DNA from: an uncultured Christensenella sp.
Lineage (GTDB): Bacteria > Bacillota > Clostridia > Christensenellales > Borkfalkiaceae
DNA length: 34,677 nucleotides
Assembly (NCBI GenBank): GCA_910579585.1
Contig: CAJTVA010000013.1
Span: 1 to 34,677 of the forward strand
Direction: 5' to 3'
Shown here: piece by piece, positions 1-7,232 of the stretch
How the letters are laid out: each line of letters opens with the position of its first letter
Position numbering within the stretch: the first letter of the stretch is position 1
Notes under the pieces: model-generated
The model's database searches: none
Told to the model about the DNA's origin: nothing
Seen by the model: only the letters and a program-made list of their open reading frames with translations
Program-made: the position numbers and the translations under genes

Positions 1-675
1 AGCAATTTATCTATATTAAAAAGTAGATTTTTGAATTTTAATAATTACTGTATAAGGGGCTATTTTAGTGACAATCCTTTGGTCGCAAACTATCAAGGCG
101 CTTATGATATAGCAATCATTCATAGAGACAGAAGTATAATTATACCAGATAAAAATAATATCAAGTATCATATTATGATGCCTTCCGTTTTAAGGTCTCC
201 AAGATATATAAGTAATTATCCGACAGAAAAAGTAGTTAATATAGAAAATGGATTTGTTAAGTACTCTCCAAATTATAAATATCCAGTGTCTGATATTTTT
301 GATGCCGAGGGCGTGTTTACATATAAACAAGATGGATATGCCGGGTTTGGGGATTTCACTATATTAGAAGAGGGATATGATGTGCCTTCTGGTGCACAGG
401 CTGATAAAGTTACTCACGTTATTCATTTAACACGCAAACAGGATGCGGTGCAAAGACTTGAGGTTTGTCATTACTTAACTACGCCGGCTATGGAGCCAGA
501 TAATAGAAGAAGATCAGAATTGACAATAGAAAAAGCCTACAATGATAGGCATCGTTTTTTACATACATTAGGCATTCAATTAATTATTGATAAATATCCC
601 CAAGCTTCAAATCCAGCTTATTATAAGCGTATAGGGATTATTCATCATATAGAATTAATGCATTCATTAGTGTAA
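1..675 (+). CDS. sce7725 family protein, 5' end outside window
   Basis: The frame is open from base 1, so the gene starts upstream of the window; a TTG at 31 is only an internal codon. The visible 224 residues match what I know of the C-terminal part of sce7725-family proteins (usually about 300 aa): a GYAGFGDF segment, then a V-IHLT segment, and an IGIIHHIELM motif near the C-terminus. These proteins are often encoded next to an sce7726-family protein on mobile or accessory DNA; their biochemical role is not established. The gene is much richer in A and T, and in AT-ending codons, than the genes from 1548 onward, and it ends just before a terminator and a tRNA 3' end, which suggests it is cargo of an integrated element. 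Family assignment is from memory of conserved motifs, not a search. Confidence 0.7.
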   Translation, partial: SNLSILKSRFLNFNNYCIRGYFSDNPLVANYQGAYDIAIIHRDRSIIIPDKNNIKYHIMMPSVLRSPRYISNYPTEKVVNIENGFVKYSPNYKYPVSDIFDAEGVFTYKQDGYAGFGDFTILEEGYDVPSGAQADKVTHVIHLTRKQDAVQRLEVCHYLTTPAMEPDNRRRSELTIEKAYNDRHRFLHTLGIQLIIDKYPQASNPAYYKRIGIIHHIELMHSLV

Positions 676-775
676 TGGAAAGTATGAATATTCAGAAATA
701 ACAATTTTTTTATATTATTTAAATATTTTGGTTGAGCATAAGTTGAGCATAACTTTTGTAAACTGCTTAAAACAA

Positions 776-826
776 GCCGATTTTGCCTATATTTTGTATA
801 AAAATGGGCAAAAATCGGCGTTTTTT
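776..826 (+). terminator. rho-independent terminator
   Basis: A stem of about 12 bp (GCCGATTTTGCC at 776-787 against the complementary arm at 806-819, with one small asymmetry) is followed by a run of six T at 821-826. It lies 100 bp after the sce7725-family gene and probably ends its transcript. It also sits just before the tRNA remnant, so it marks the outer edge of the AT-rich segment. Confidence 0.75.
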
Positions 827-829
827 GTT

Positions 830-865
830 GCCCGTTAGTCGGTTCAAGTCCTACAAGCGGAGCCA
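830..865 (+). other. tRNA 3'-end remnant, putative attachment site (attL/attR)
   Basis: Bases 841-865 read as the 3' end of a tRNA: T-loop TTCAAGT, T-stem 3' strand CCTAC, acceptor strand AAGCGGA, discriminator G, then CCA. No D-arm or anticodon arm lies upstream. The 5' T-stem strand present here (GTCGG) leaves one mismatch with CCTAC, whereas GTAGG would pair perfectly, so the identity with a real tRNA probably begins within the T-arm. This is the usual signature of integrase-mediated insertion into a tRNA 3' end. The intact tRNA (predicted acceptor 5' strand TCCGCTT) should lie beyond the window's left edge. No integrase is visible here. Confidence 0.65.
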
Positions 866-981
866 TTCCGGTGACGATAGCAACGAGGATCCACCTGTTC
901 CCATACCGAACACAGAAGTTAAGCTCGTTTACGCCTGATGTAGTTGGGTTTTAACCCCGCAAGATACGGTAGTTGCCGGAT
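866..981 (+). rRNA. rrf: 5S ribosomal RNA
   Basis: The universally conserved 5S core is present (CCTGTTCCCATACCGAACAC at 892-911, followed by AGAAGTTAAGCTC). The ends pair as helix I: CCGGTGAC near 868 with GTTGCCGG near 973. Helix IV (GTTGGG with ACCCC, loop TTTTA) is intact and total length is about 116 nt, as expected. No 16S or 23S gene is next to it in the window, so it is a 5S gene apart from the large rRNAs or at the end of an rRNA region rearranged by the insertion at 865. It starts immediately after the tRNA CCA end. Confidence 0.95.
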
Positions 982-989
982 TTCAAAAT

Positions 990-1021
990 AAGAAGATATG
1001 CCTTGTGCATATCTTCTTTTT
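990..1021 (+). terminator. terminator of the 5S gene
   Basis: A perfect 12-bp stem (AAGAAGATATGC at 990-1001 with its complement at 1007-1018) and a T-run at 1017-1021 lie directly after the 5S rRNA. Confidence 0.85.
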
Positions 1022-1040
1022 GTTATGCATTAGTATATTT

Positions 1041-1324
1041 GGCGTAAACACACATTTTATGTGTTGCTTAACTTCTGTGGCAAGCCGCACGAGAATTGAA
1101 ATTATAAAGTAGCAAAAGATTTGCGGCTTTACACTTCCCGTTAAGCTCGTTTACGCCTGATGTAGTTGGGTTTTTTCGCGGCGGCTGTAAGGGAACAACA
1201 GTCGCCTTGGTCGTCGCAAACGCTTGATATGTGTTTGCTTATCTCAAGCGACAATACAGTGGGTGTCCACTGTATTGAGTACTTCGATTTCGTCCTGCAA
1301 GATACGGTAGTTGCCGGATTTCAA
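1041..1324 (+). pseudogene. scrambled second 5S rRNA copy with hairpin-rich insert
   Basis: Three blocks derive from the intact 5S. Bases 1140-1174 are identical over 35 nt to 918-952. Bases 1297-1324 are identical over 28 nt to 959-986, the 3' end of 5S. Bases 1066-1079 and 1041-1049 are the reverse complement of 911-924 and 927-935, split by a 16-nt insert containing ACACAT-TTT-ATGTGT. Where the intact gene has 6 nt in the helix IV loop (953-958), this copy has about 122 nt (1175-1296) with several hairpins. The segment before the direct block contains an 8-bp inverted repeat (AAGCCGCA near 1083, TGCGGCTT near 1122). No 5' strand of helix I is found, so it is not a functional 5S as it stands. 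It keeps its own terminator. The short open frame across it is not credible. Confidence 0.75.
1252..1277 (+). repeat. hairpin module A inside the 5S-copy insert
   Basis: A perfect 11-bp inverted repeat (CAATACAGTGG at 1252-1262, complement at 1267-1277) has the loop GTGT. It shares framing with the hairpin at 1433-1470: both are preceded by CGAC, carry GGGTRTCC around the apex, and are followed by GAG. The stems themselves differ in sequence, as expected of a structure-conserved element. Confidence 0.6.
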
Positions 1325-1363
1325 TTAAAAAAAGCACTCACTTTGTGAGTGCTTTTTTTAATT
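1323..1363 (+). terminator. terminator after the scrambled 5S copy
   Basis: A perfect 19-bp stem (1323-1341 with 1345-1363, loop TTT) has a seven-T run in its 3' arm. It starts exactly where the 5S-derived 3' end stops, as the terminator does after the intact gene, but its sequence is unrelated to that one. It could work in both directions, also ending transcripts from the kinase gene on the other strand. Confidence 0.85.
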
Positions 1364-1432
1364 GTTACGTTATTTCGTACGGTAAGCGCAGTAATTTTCG
1401 ACTTATAAGCGAAACTACGCTCTTTAACGACA

Positions 1433-1470
1433 GGACGGCAAAACATCGGGTATCCGTTGTTTTGCCGTCC
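1433..1470 (+). repeat. hairpin module B upstream of the kinase gene's 3' end
   Basis: A perfect 13-bp inverted repeat (GGACGGCAAAACA at 1433-1445, complement at 1458-1470) has an apex containing GGGTATCC. It is preceded by CGAC and followed by GAG, like module A. The rest of 1364-1547 holds no gene I can support; a further imperfect pairing of GCGCAG near 1478 with CGCTGT near 1494 and a G-rich tail suggest more structured RNA or repeat sequence, but I recognise no RNA family. Confidence 0.6.
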
Positions 1471-1547
1471 GAGATGAGCGCAGCACATTATACGCGCTGT
1501 CGCGGTGAGTCCTGAAAGGTGCCCGTTATGGAAGGGTGAGATTTAAT

Positions 1548-2360
1548 TTATTCGTTAGTGTTCGTGCGCTTTAATATTCTTTCGAAGTTTACGCCGTAGA
1601 AGTGGCCTTGGTCGGTTTTTTTTATGCAATCGGAAACGAACTTAGCCGCAATATTGCACGAGTTGTGCACGCCTTTCCCAAGTAAGTAATTTGCCGTGAA
1701 TACCGAAGCGAAGATATCACCCGTGCCGTGTTTTTTTACGGGTAAAAGTTCGTGCCATAAAATTTCGCCTTGCTTTTTGCCGTATATCCATTCGCCTATC
1801 ATACCGTCGTTAGATTCAACGCCGGTAATTATTATTTTTGCGTCGGTCAGTTTTGCAAGTTCTTTTTCAAGTTCGCATACGAAATAGCCGTCGTGGTTTT
1901 CCCTGTAAGCCGTTCCCGTCAAAAAGCAGGCTTCGGTCACGTTAGGCAGAATTATATCGGCTCTTTTTATAAGCTTGCGCATAGCCGCGACGTAATCCAA
2001 ATCAAACCCGCCGTAAAGTTTGCCGTTGTCACCAAACACGGGGTCAATAATTATTTTTGCGTTCTCGGCGGAAAACTCGTCGAAACATTTTTCGGCGACG
2101 GACGCGAGTTCCTTTTTGCCAAGATAACCCAGAAGAAAGGCGTCGAATTTAAAGCCGTTATTTTTCCATTCACGAAAAATATTGTCGATTTCGAGAGTAA
2201 GGTCTAAATAACTCCAGCTTTTAAACATAGTGTGGTTTGAAAGTATTGCCGTCGGCAACACGCACGTTTCTATACCGTACGCCGAAAGAATAGGCAAGGC
2301 GACCGTCAACGAGCATTGTCCTACGCAGGATAAGTCCTGCATCGTTAAAATCTTTTTCAT
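1548..2360 (-). CDS. pyridoxal/pyridoxamine kinase (PdxY/PdxK-like)
   Basis: A ribokinase-superfamily kinase of 270 aa, the family's usual size, that phosphorylates B6 vitamers to feed pyridoxal 5'-phosphate salvage in the cytoplasm. Visible motifs are DPVFGDNGKLY (residues 106-116), LPNVTEA (138-144), an ITGVES segment (178-183) and the catalytic anion-hole motif HGTGD (211-215, D215 the likely base). The N-terminus (KKILTMQDLSCVGQCSL) is typical of Firmicutes pyridoxamine kinases. It is monocistronic, facing away from the rhamnose operon. The ATG at 2360 has no ribosome site upstream; its promoter places the transcription start on the ATG itself. A related hydroxymethylpyrimidine kinase cannot be excluded, but the DPV-GD-G-LY motif favours the B6 kinase. 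Confidence 0.85.
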   Translation of the reverse strand: MKKILTMQDLSCVGQCSLTVALPILSAYGIETCVLPTAILSNHTMFKSWSYLDLTLEIDNIFREWKNNGFKFDAFLLGYLGKKELASVAEKCFDEFSAENAKIIIDPVFGDNGKLYGGFDLDYVAAMRKLIKRADIILPNVTEACFLTGTAYRENHDGYFVCELEKELAKLTDAKIIITGVESNDGMIGEWIYGKKQGEILWHELLPVKKHGTGDIFASVFTANYLLGKGVHNSCNIAAKFVSDCIKKTDQGHFYGVNFERILKRTNTNE

Positions 2361-2366
2361 ATTAAA

Positions 2367-2395
2367 ATAATAACATTTTATTGCGGTTTATGCAA
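2367..2395 (-). promoter_or_regulatory. promoter of the kinase gene, leaderless geometry
   Basis: On the minus strand TTGCAT (2395-2390), 17 bp, TATTAT (2372-2367), then six bases TTTAAT and the ATG at 2360. A start seven bases after the -10 box would fall on the A of ATG, so the transcript is predicted to be leaderless. Confidence 0.65.
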
Positions 2396-2515
2396 CGGTA
2401 TTCGTTGGCTCTATAAAATTTTTTACGGTGGGGAACGGAGAAGGTAAAGGGTACGCTTTCAGGATTTGGAAACTGAGAGGGTGCATTCGTTCAATTTTTG
2501 AAACTTATTTTGATA

Positions 2516-2544
2516 TTGACAGAGTATTCCGTAAAATTTATAAT
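2516..2544 (+). promoter_or_regulatory. promoter of the rhamnose/galactose operon
   Basis: TTGACA (2516-2521), 17 bp, TATAAT (2539-2544) is a consensus sigma-A promoter. The predicted start is near 2551, giving a leader of about 27 nt that contains the ribosome site AAGGA (2563-2567) before ATG 2578. No operator palindrome stands out. Confidence 0.8.
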
Positions 2545-2577
2545 TTAAGTGACTATAATACTTAAGGATTCAAAATT

Positions 2578-3798
2578 ATGCAAAAATTATCTGTCGCAAA
2601 TCTGACCATATCGCAAAAACTACGTCTTTTGTGCAGTAAGGGCTTTTGGTACACGATGGATTTCGACGGGCTTCTTCCCTCTGTTTCGGTTTCGGACGGA
2701 CCGGTCGGGGTACGCGCCGAACGCAAAAACGAAAAGGGGGAAACGATAACTCTGTCTTCGGTATCGTATCCCTCGGCGCAATCGCTTGCAAACAGCTGGG
2801 ATGTAAGCCTTGCGGAAGAAATGGGAGAGTGCCTTGCCGACGACTGTTACGAAAAGGAAGTCGATATACTTTTGGGCCCCGGCGTCAATATCAAGCGCCA
2901 CCCTTTAAACGGAAGGAACTTCGAATATTTTTCCGAGGACCCTTATCTTGCGGGAATGATGGCGAAGTCGTATATAGAGGGCGTGCAGTCGCGCGGAATA
3001 GGCACCTGCTTAAAACATTTCTGTTGCAATAATCTGGAATATAACAGTTTCGAACAGTCGAGCGACGTGGACGAAAGAACTTTGCGTGAGATTTATTACG
3101 TTCACGCGACGGTAATTCTCCCCGCGACGCACGATACGGCTTCCGCCGTGCTAGCCGCGCCAATAGAAGAAGAAAGCCCGTACATATCCAGCGGTACCTG
3201 GTCGCTACTCGGTATAGAGCAGACTAAGGCTCATACCGACGAATTCAGCAAAAAAGCCAACTATTCCAACGAGGGCAGTATCGGCTACGGCTTCCGTTAT
3301 CAGAAAAACATAATGGGATTGTGGCTTATCCAAAACGTGAGGAAAGAGCTGGGCAATCCGTCTTTCGAAACGCTTACGCAAATGGCGAAGTGCAAGGAAG
3401 ATTGCGGGGTGATAGACGTCAACGACAAAAGATTTCTTTCCCCTAAAAATATGACAGCCGAAATAAATAAAGCTTTGGGTAAGAGTTTAAATTCGGCAAG
3501 CATTATGCGAGTAATTTACGACAGCCTTGCAATAAGTTACGCGGACGCGATAGCGGAACTGGAACGTAACACGGGCAAGACTTATAAAACGCTGAATATA
3601 ATCGGCGGTGGAAGCCGTGATACGCTTTTGAACGAACTTACGGCGAAGGCAATCGGCAAAAAGGTTATAACGGGACCTACGGAAGCGACCGCGTTAGGCA
3701 ACATCGTTATGCAAATGATAGGTATCGGGGAGCTGAAAGATTTGGCGGAAGCAAGGCGGATAATAAAGCAATCTTTTGAGATAAGAGAGGTGCAATAA
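2578..3798 (+). CDS. chimeric protein: GH3 beta-glucosidase N-terminal part fused to rhamnulokinase C-terminal half
   Basis: Residues 1 to about 173 are the start of a glycoside hydrolase family 3 domain: SVSDGPVGVR, the LGPGVNIKRHPLNGRNFEYF block, SEDPYLAG, GTCLKHFCCNN and DVDERTLREIYY. From about residue 178 the protein is the C-terminal half of an FGGY rhamnulokinase: ILPATHDTASAV (its Asp is the family's catalytic base), YISSGTWSLLG, EGSIGYGFRY, and the nucleotide-binding NIIGGGSRDTLLNEL. The switch lies at nt 3097-3111 and keeps frame. The GH3 part lacks the SDW nucleophile region; the kinase part lacks the entire N-terminal lobe. Neither activity is expected. It has its own promoter and ribosome site, and its TAA shares a base with the rhaA ATG. 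It is most simply a deletion joining a GH3 gene to rhaB, or an assembly join. Confidence 0.88.
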   Translation: MQKLSVANLTISQKLRLLCSKGFWYTMDFDGLLPSVSVSDGPVGVRAERKNEKGETITLSSVSYPSAQSLANSWDVSLAEEMGECLADDCYEKEVDILLGPGVNIKRHPLNGRNFEYFSEDPYLAGMMAKSYIEGVQSRGIGTCLKHFCCNNLEYNSFEQSSDVDERTLREIYYVHATVILPATHDTASAVLAAPIEEESPYISSGTWSLLGIEQTKAHTDEFSKKANYSNEGSIGYGFRYQKNIMGLWLIQNVRKELGNPSFETLTQMAKCKEDCGVIDVNDKRFLSPKNMTAEINKALGKSLNSASIMRVIYDSLAISYADAIAELERNTGKTYKTLNIIGGGSRDTLLNELTAKAIGKKVITGPTEATALGNIVMQMIGIGELKDLAEARRIIKQSFEIREVQ

Positions 3799-5030
3799 TG
3801 TACGGATTGGCTAAAAAAGAATACGCAGCTTACGGCGTGGATACCGAGGCGGCGATTGCGAAACTCAAACATATCCCCGTATCAATTCACTGTTGGCAGG
3901 GCGACGACGTAATCGGTTTGGACGGCGGCGGAAGCCTTTCCGGCGGTATTCAGACAACGGGCAACTACCCCGGCAGGGCGCGAAACTTCGAAGAGCTTAA
4001 AGCCGATATAAAAACAGCCTTTGCGCTTATGCCCGGAAAGAAGAGGTTAAATCTTCACGCAAGTTACGCGGTACTTAACGGCGACAGCGTAGACAGGGAT
4101 AAGTACGAGCCGAAACATTTTGCGGCTTGGGTTGAATTCGCAAAGGAAATCGGTTTGCAGGGCGTAGATTTTAACCCGACAATGTTTTCACATAAAAACG
4201 CAAAGGACGGGTTGACTTTATCTTCGCCCGACGAAAGCGTAAGGAAGTTCTGGGTGGAGCATTGCAAGGCTTGTTTAAAAATTGCGGAATACTTCGCAAA
4301 CGAAATGAACAGCCATTGTCTTGTGAATATCTGGATACCCGACGGGTACAAGGACGTGCCTGCTGACAGATTGACGCCGCGCCTGCGTTTAAAGAAGAGC
4401 TTGGACGAAATTCTTTCGGTCAAATACGATAAGAAAAAGGTTATCGTTGCGGTGGAAAGTAAGGTTTTCGGTATCGGGGTTGAAAGTTACACGGTAGGCA
4501 GTAACGAGTTCTATCAGAATTACGCGGCAAAAAACGGTATTTGCTGTTTACTCGATAACGGGCATTATCACCCGACGGAATACGTTTCGGATAAAATCCC
4601 CGCGCTTTTGGCTTTTTACGATAAAGTCGCGTTGCACGTTACGCGCGGGGTGCGTTGGGACAGCGACCACGTCGTTCTTTTCGAGGACGAATTAAAAGAG
4701 ATAGCAAAAGAGATTGTAAGCAACGGCGCAACCGAAAAAGTTCTGATAGGTTTAGACTACTTCGACGCTTCTATAAACCGCCTTTCAGCTTGGGTAACTG
4801 GGCAGAGGGCAATGCAGAAAGCGCTTTTGTACGCACTGCTTCTGCCTAACGAAAAACTGCGTTCGTTGCAGGATATGTCGGGGTTTACCGAGCTTATGGC
4901 GCTTAACGAGGAGTTAAAGGACTTGCCGTTCGGCGCAGTATGGAAAGAGTATTTAAAACGCGAAGGGCTTGAAAAAAACTACTTTTTAAAAATCAAAGAA
5001 TACGAAAAAGAGGTTTTATCGAAGAGATGA
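3798..5030 (+). CDS. rhaA: L-rhamnose isomerase
   Basis: Converts L-rhamnose to L-rhamnulose in the cytoplasm, a metal-dependent TIM-barrel enzyme. The 410-aa length and the blocks HIPVSIHCWQGDDVIGL, LNLHASYAVL, GVDFNPTMFSH, NIWIPDG, AVESKVFGIG, LLDNGHYHP, HVTRGVRWDSDHVV and IGLDYFDASINR are those of bacterial RhaA, including the metal-binding Glu/Asp/His positions. It begins at the ATG overlapping the stop of the chimeric gene, and its own TGA overlaps an ATG that is the likely true start of rhaD (ATGA). No lesion is visible here, unlike its neighbours. Confidence 0.95.
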   Translation: MYGLAKKEYAAYGVDTEAAIAKLKHIPVSIHCWQGDDVIGLDGGGSLSGGIQTTGNYPGRARNFEELKADIKTAFALMPGKKRLNLHASYAVLNGDSVDRDKYEPKHFAAWVEFAKEIGLQGVDFNPTMFSHKNAKDGLTLSSPDESVRKFWVEHCKACLKIAEYFANEMNSHCLVNIWIPDGYKDVPADRLTPRLRLKKSLDEILSVKYDKKKVIVAVESKVFGIGVESYTVGSNEFYQNYAAKNGICCLLDNGHYHPTEYVSDKIPALLAFYDKVALHVTRGVRWDSDHVVLFEDELKEIAKEIVSNGATEKVLIGLDYFDASINRLSAWVTGQRAMQKALLYALLLPNEKLRSLQDMSGFTELMALNEELKDLPFGAVWKEYLKREGLEKNYFLKIKEYEKEVLSKR

Positions 5031-5861
5031 AAAATATATTAACCGCGCCGTTTCGTGCGGGAAATGTGCAAGACGACGGCGAATATGTACCGCTTGGGTT
5101 GGGACGAAAGAAACGGCGGAAACATAAGCTATCTTTTAGATGAAAAAGAGGTTGCCGAATACCTCAATTTAAGCAACGTTATCCGTACGATACCATTAAT
5201 GGGCGTAAACGCAGCGGACTTTGACGCGACTCCTTTACAGGGTAAAATCTTTATAGTAACGGGTACGGGCAAGTACTTTAAAAACGTCGAGGGCGACCCC
5301 GAAACTAATTTAGGCGTTATAAGAATACCCAAGTACAAAAAAGGCGTAGAGCTTTTATGGGGCTTTACGGACGGCGGCAGACCTACGAGCGAACTGCCCT
5401 CGCACCTTATGTGTCATATGGCAAGGCTTAAAGCAGACCCTGATAACAGAGTGGTTATGCACAGCCACCCCACGCACACGCTTGCAATGAATTATGTTCA
5501 CGAGCTGAACGAAAAGAAGTTTACGCATACCTTATGGGAGATGTGCACCGAGTGTATAGCGGTATTCCCCGACGGGATAGGTATTCTTCCTTGGATGCTG
5601 TGCGGCACGAACGAAATAGGTAAGGCAACCGCTAAAAAAATGGAAGAGTTCAGGCTTGTCGTCTGGGCGATGCACGGTATCTACGGTGCGGGTAAGTCAA
5701 TGGACGAAACGTTCGGGCTTATAGAAACTGTGGAAAAGGCCGCGCAGATTTATATGCTTACGGCGCATCTTCCGCGCATAAACACTATAAAAGACGAAGA
5801 GATGCAACAGCTTGCGGAACTTTTCAAAGTCAATTACAGAAAAGATTTTTTGAATTTATAA
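5027..5861 (+). CDS. rhaD: L-rhamnulose-1-phosphate aldolase with apparent 5' frameshift
   Basis: A class II aldolase that splits rhamnulose-1-phosphate into dihydroxyacetone phosphate and lactaldehyde. The main frame runs from GTG 5055 to 5861 (GWDERNGGNISYLL, VTGTGKYF, HSHPTHT zinc ligands, AMHGIYG third His). The ATG at 5027, overlapping the rhaA stop, starts MKNILTAPF and then leaves the frame; the main frame resumes as VREMCKTTAN. Joined, MKNILTAPF-VREMCKTTAN aligns without gaps to the start of E. coli RhaD as I remember it (MQNITQSWF-VQGMIKATTD). One extra T in the TTT at 5051-5053 explains the break. If real, translation could still begin at GTG 5055 or ATG 5064, losing about 10 residues and having no good ribosome site. 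A sequencing error is equally possible. Confidence 0.9.
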
Positions 5862-5864
5862 AAA

Positions 5865-7232
5865 ATGAAAGAAATTATTAAGTCGGTAGACGAATTAACC
5901 GCCTATGCGCAAGAGAAGTTAGAGCTTAACGCGCGGGATATACATTATAAAGCCAACCGCATAATGGAAATATTGGAAAGCGGCTTGTCCGGCGCCGAGT
6001 CAGAGGACGCAATATTCGGCGAACTTTCTTTATTGCCGTCCGAAGTGGATAAGCGTTTTGCGAAAATCTTAAAAACAAGCGGCGGCAAAGCGGCAACGGA
6101 CTGGTTGTATACTTACTGCGTTAACAATAAGTACGTTAAAAAGGACATACTGGATAAAAACCCGCGTTTCGATACTTTAAACGGTTTAACGGTAACGATA
6201 AACAAAGCGAAGCCCGAATTCCGCGACCCGAAAAAAGCGGTAGCGGGCAACAGTGTGGACGGCGGCTTTGCAAAGTGCGTAATCTGTCGTGAAAACGAGG
6301 GCTTCGGCGCGAGAAATAAACGGAACTTGCGCACTGTTTCGATTGTGCTGGGCAATAAACACCGGTTCTGGCAGTATTCGCCGTACGGATATTTCAGCGA
6401 ACACGGAATCGCCGTCAACTGCGAGCATACGCCCATGCATATCGACAGGCAAACTTTTGTCAATCTTATGGACTTCGTCGATAAGTTTCCGCACTATTTT
6501 ATTGGTTGCAACGCGCCTTTGCCGAGGATAGGCGGAAGCGTTCTCGCGCACGACCATTATCAGGGTGGGGGCGAGATTCTTCCTTTACATAAAGTGAAAA
6601 TCAAGCAATATATAAAGAGTGCGAAACGCCCTGACGCGACTGTCGGAATATTGGATTGGCCGGGTTCGGTTATAAGAATTAAAAGCGATAAAAGAAACGA
6701 AGTAATAGATATTGCGGACTGTATAAGGGAAGCTTGGGTCAAATATAGTAACTTAGAGATAGGAATAATCGCCGAGGATAACGACGGAGTGCATAACGCA
6801 ATAAGCCCTACGTTTATAAAGACTGCAACAGGCTATGAAATGAACATCATTTTAAGAAGCAATATAACCAGTGAAAAGTATCCTGACGGAGTATTTCACG
6901 CTCACCCCGAATTTCATTCCGTAAAGAAAGAGAGTATAGGTTTAATCGAGGCGCAAGGGCTTTTCATACTTCCCGGCAGGTTGGAAGAAGAGCTTGAAGA
7001 AGTGGAGAAGATAATAGCGGATAAAAAGCCGTTGCCCCCCGAATATGCCGCGTTTAAGCTTGTTTACGACGAAACTAAAGAGCTTTTCGAAAGCGGAAAA
7101 TTCAACGACGTTCACGCCGCTATGCGGGAAGAGCTAGGCAGTATTTGTTGCAGAATACTTGAAAACACCGCGGTTTTCAAAAAAGACGAAGATTTTTCGG
7201 GTTTTCTGCGAACGGCAGGATTTAAAATATGA
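5865..7232 (+). CDS. galT: UDP-glucose--hexose-1-phosphate uridylyltransferase, Firmicutes type
   Basis: Leloir-pathway enzyme exchanging galactose-1-phosphate with UDP-glucose. The protein (455 aa) belongs to the Firmicutes-type GalT family: PEFRDPKKAVAG in the N-terminal part, CVICRENEGFGAR, the RFWQYSPYGYF-EHG block, CNAPLPRIGGSVLAHDHYQGG holding the nucleotidyl-transfer histidines, and a C-terminal domain with NIILRSNITSE and GLFILPGRLEEEL. Start ATG 5865 is 3 nt after rhaD, and its TGA overlaps the galK start (ATGA), so translation is probably coupled. The joining of rhamnose and galactose genes in one operon fits use of pectin side chains (rhamnogalacturonan), an inference. Confidence 0.95.
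   Translation: MKEIIKSVDELTAYAQEKLELNARDIHYKANRIMEILESGLSGAESEDAIFGELSLLPSEVDKRFAKILKTSGGKAATDWLYTYCVNNKYVKKDILDKNPRFDTLNGLTVTINKAKPEFRDPKKAVAGNSVDGGFAKCVICRENEGFGARNKRNLRTVSIVLGNKHRFWQYSPYGYFSEHGIAVNCEHTPMHIDRQTFVNLMDFVDKFPHYFIGCNAPLPRIGGSVLAHDHYQGGGEILPLHKVKIKQYIKSAKRPDATVGILDWPGSVIRIKSDKRNEVIDIADCIREAWVKYSNLEIGIIAEDNDGVHNAISPTFIKTATGYEMNIILRSNITSEKYPDGVFHAHPEFHSVKKESIGLIEAQGLFILPGRLEEELEEVEKIIADKKPLPPEYAAFKLVYDETKELFESGKFNDVHAAMREELGSICCRILENTAVFKKDEDFSGFLRTAGFKI

Noticed and set aside
645..866. 73-aa minus-strand open frame starting MAPLVGLEPT
   Set aside because: This start is the well-known false translation of a tRNA 3' end read backwards; the rest covers a terminator and AT-rich spacer.
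1166..1348. 60-aa plus-strand open frame
   Set aside because: It lies wholly in the scrambled 5S copy, its hairpin insert and terminator; no ribosome site or protein-like composition.
1364..1547. Possible structured RNA gene (RNase P, SRP or tmRNA)
   Set aside because: Hairpins are present but none of the conserved cores of these RNAs can be found.
2361..2577. Possible riboswitch upstream of the GH3::RhaB gene
   Set aside because: The predicted transcript leader is only ~27 nt; the G-rich stretch at 2420-2490 lies upstream of the promoter and matches no aptamer I know.
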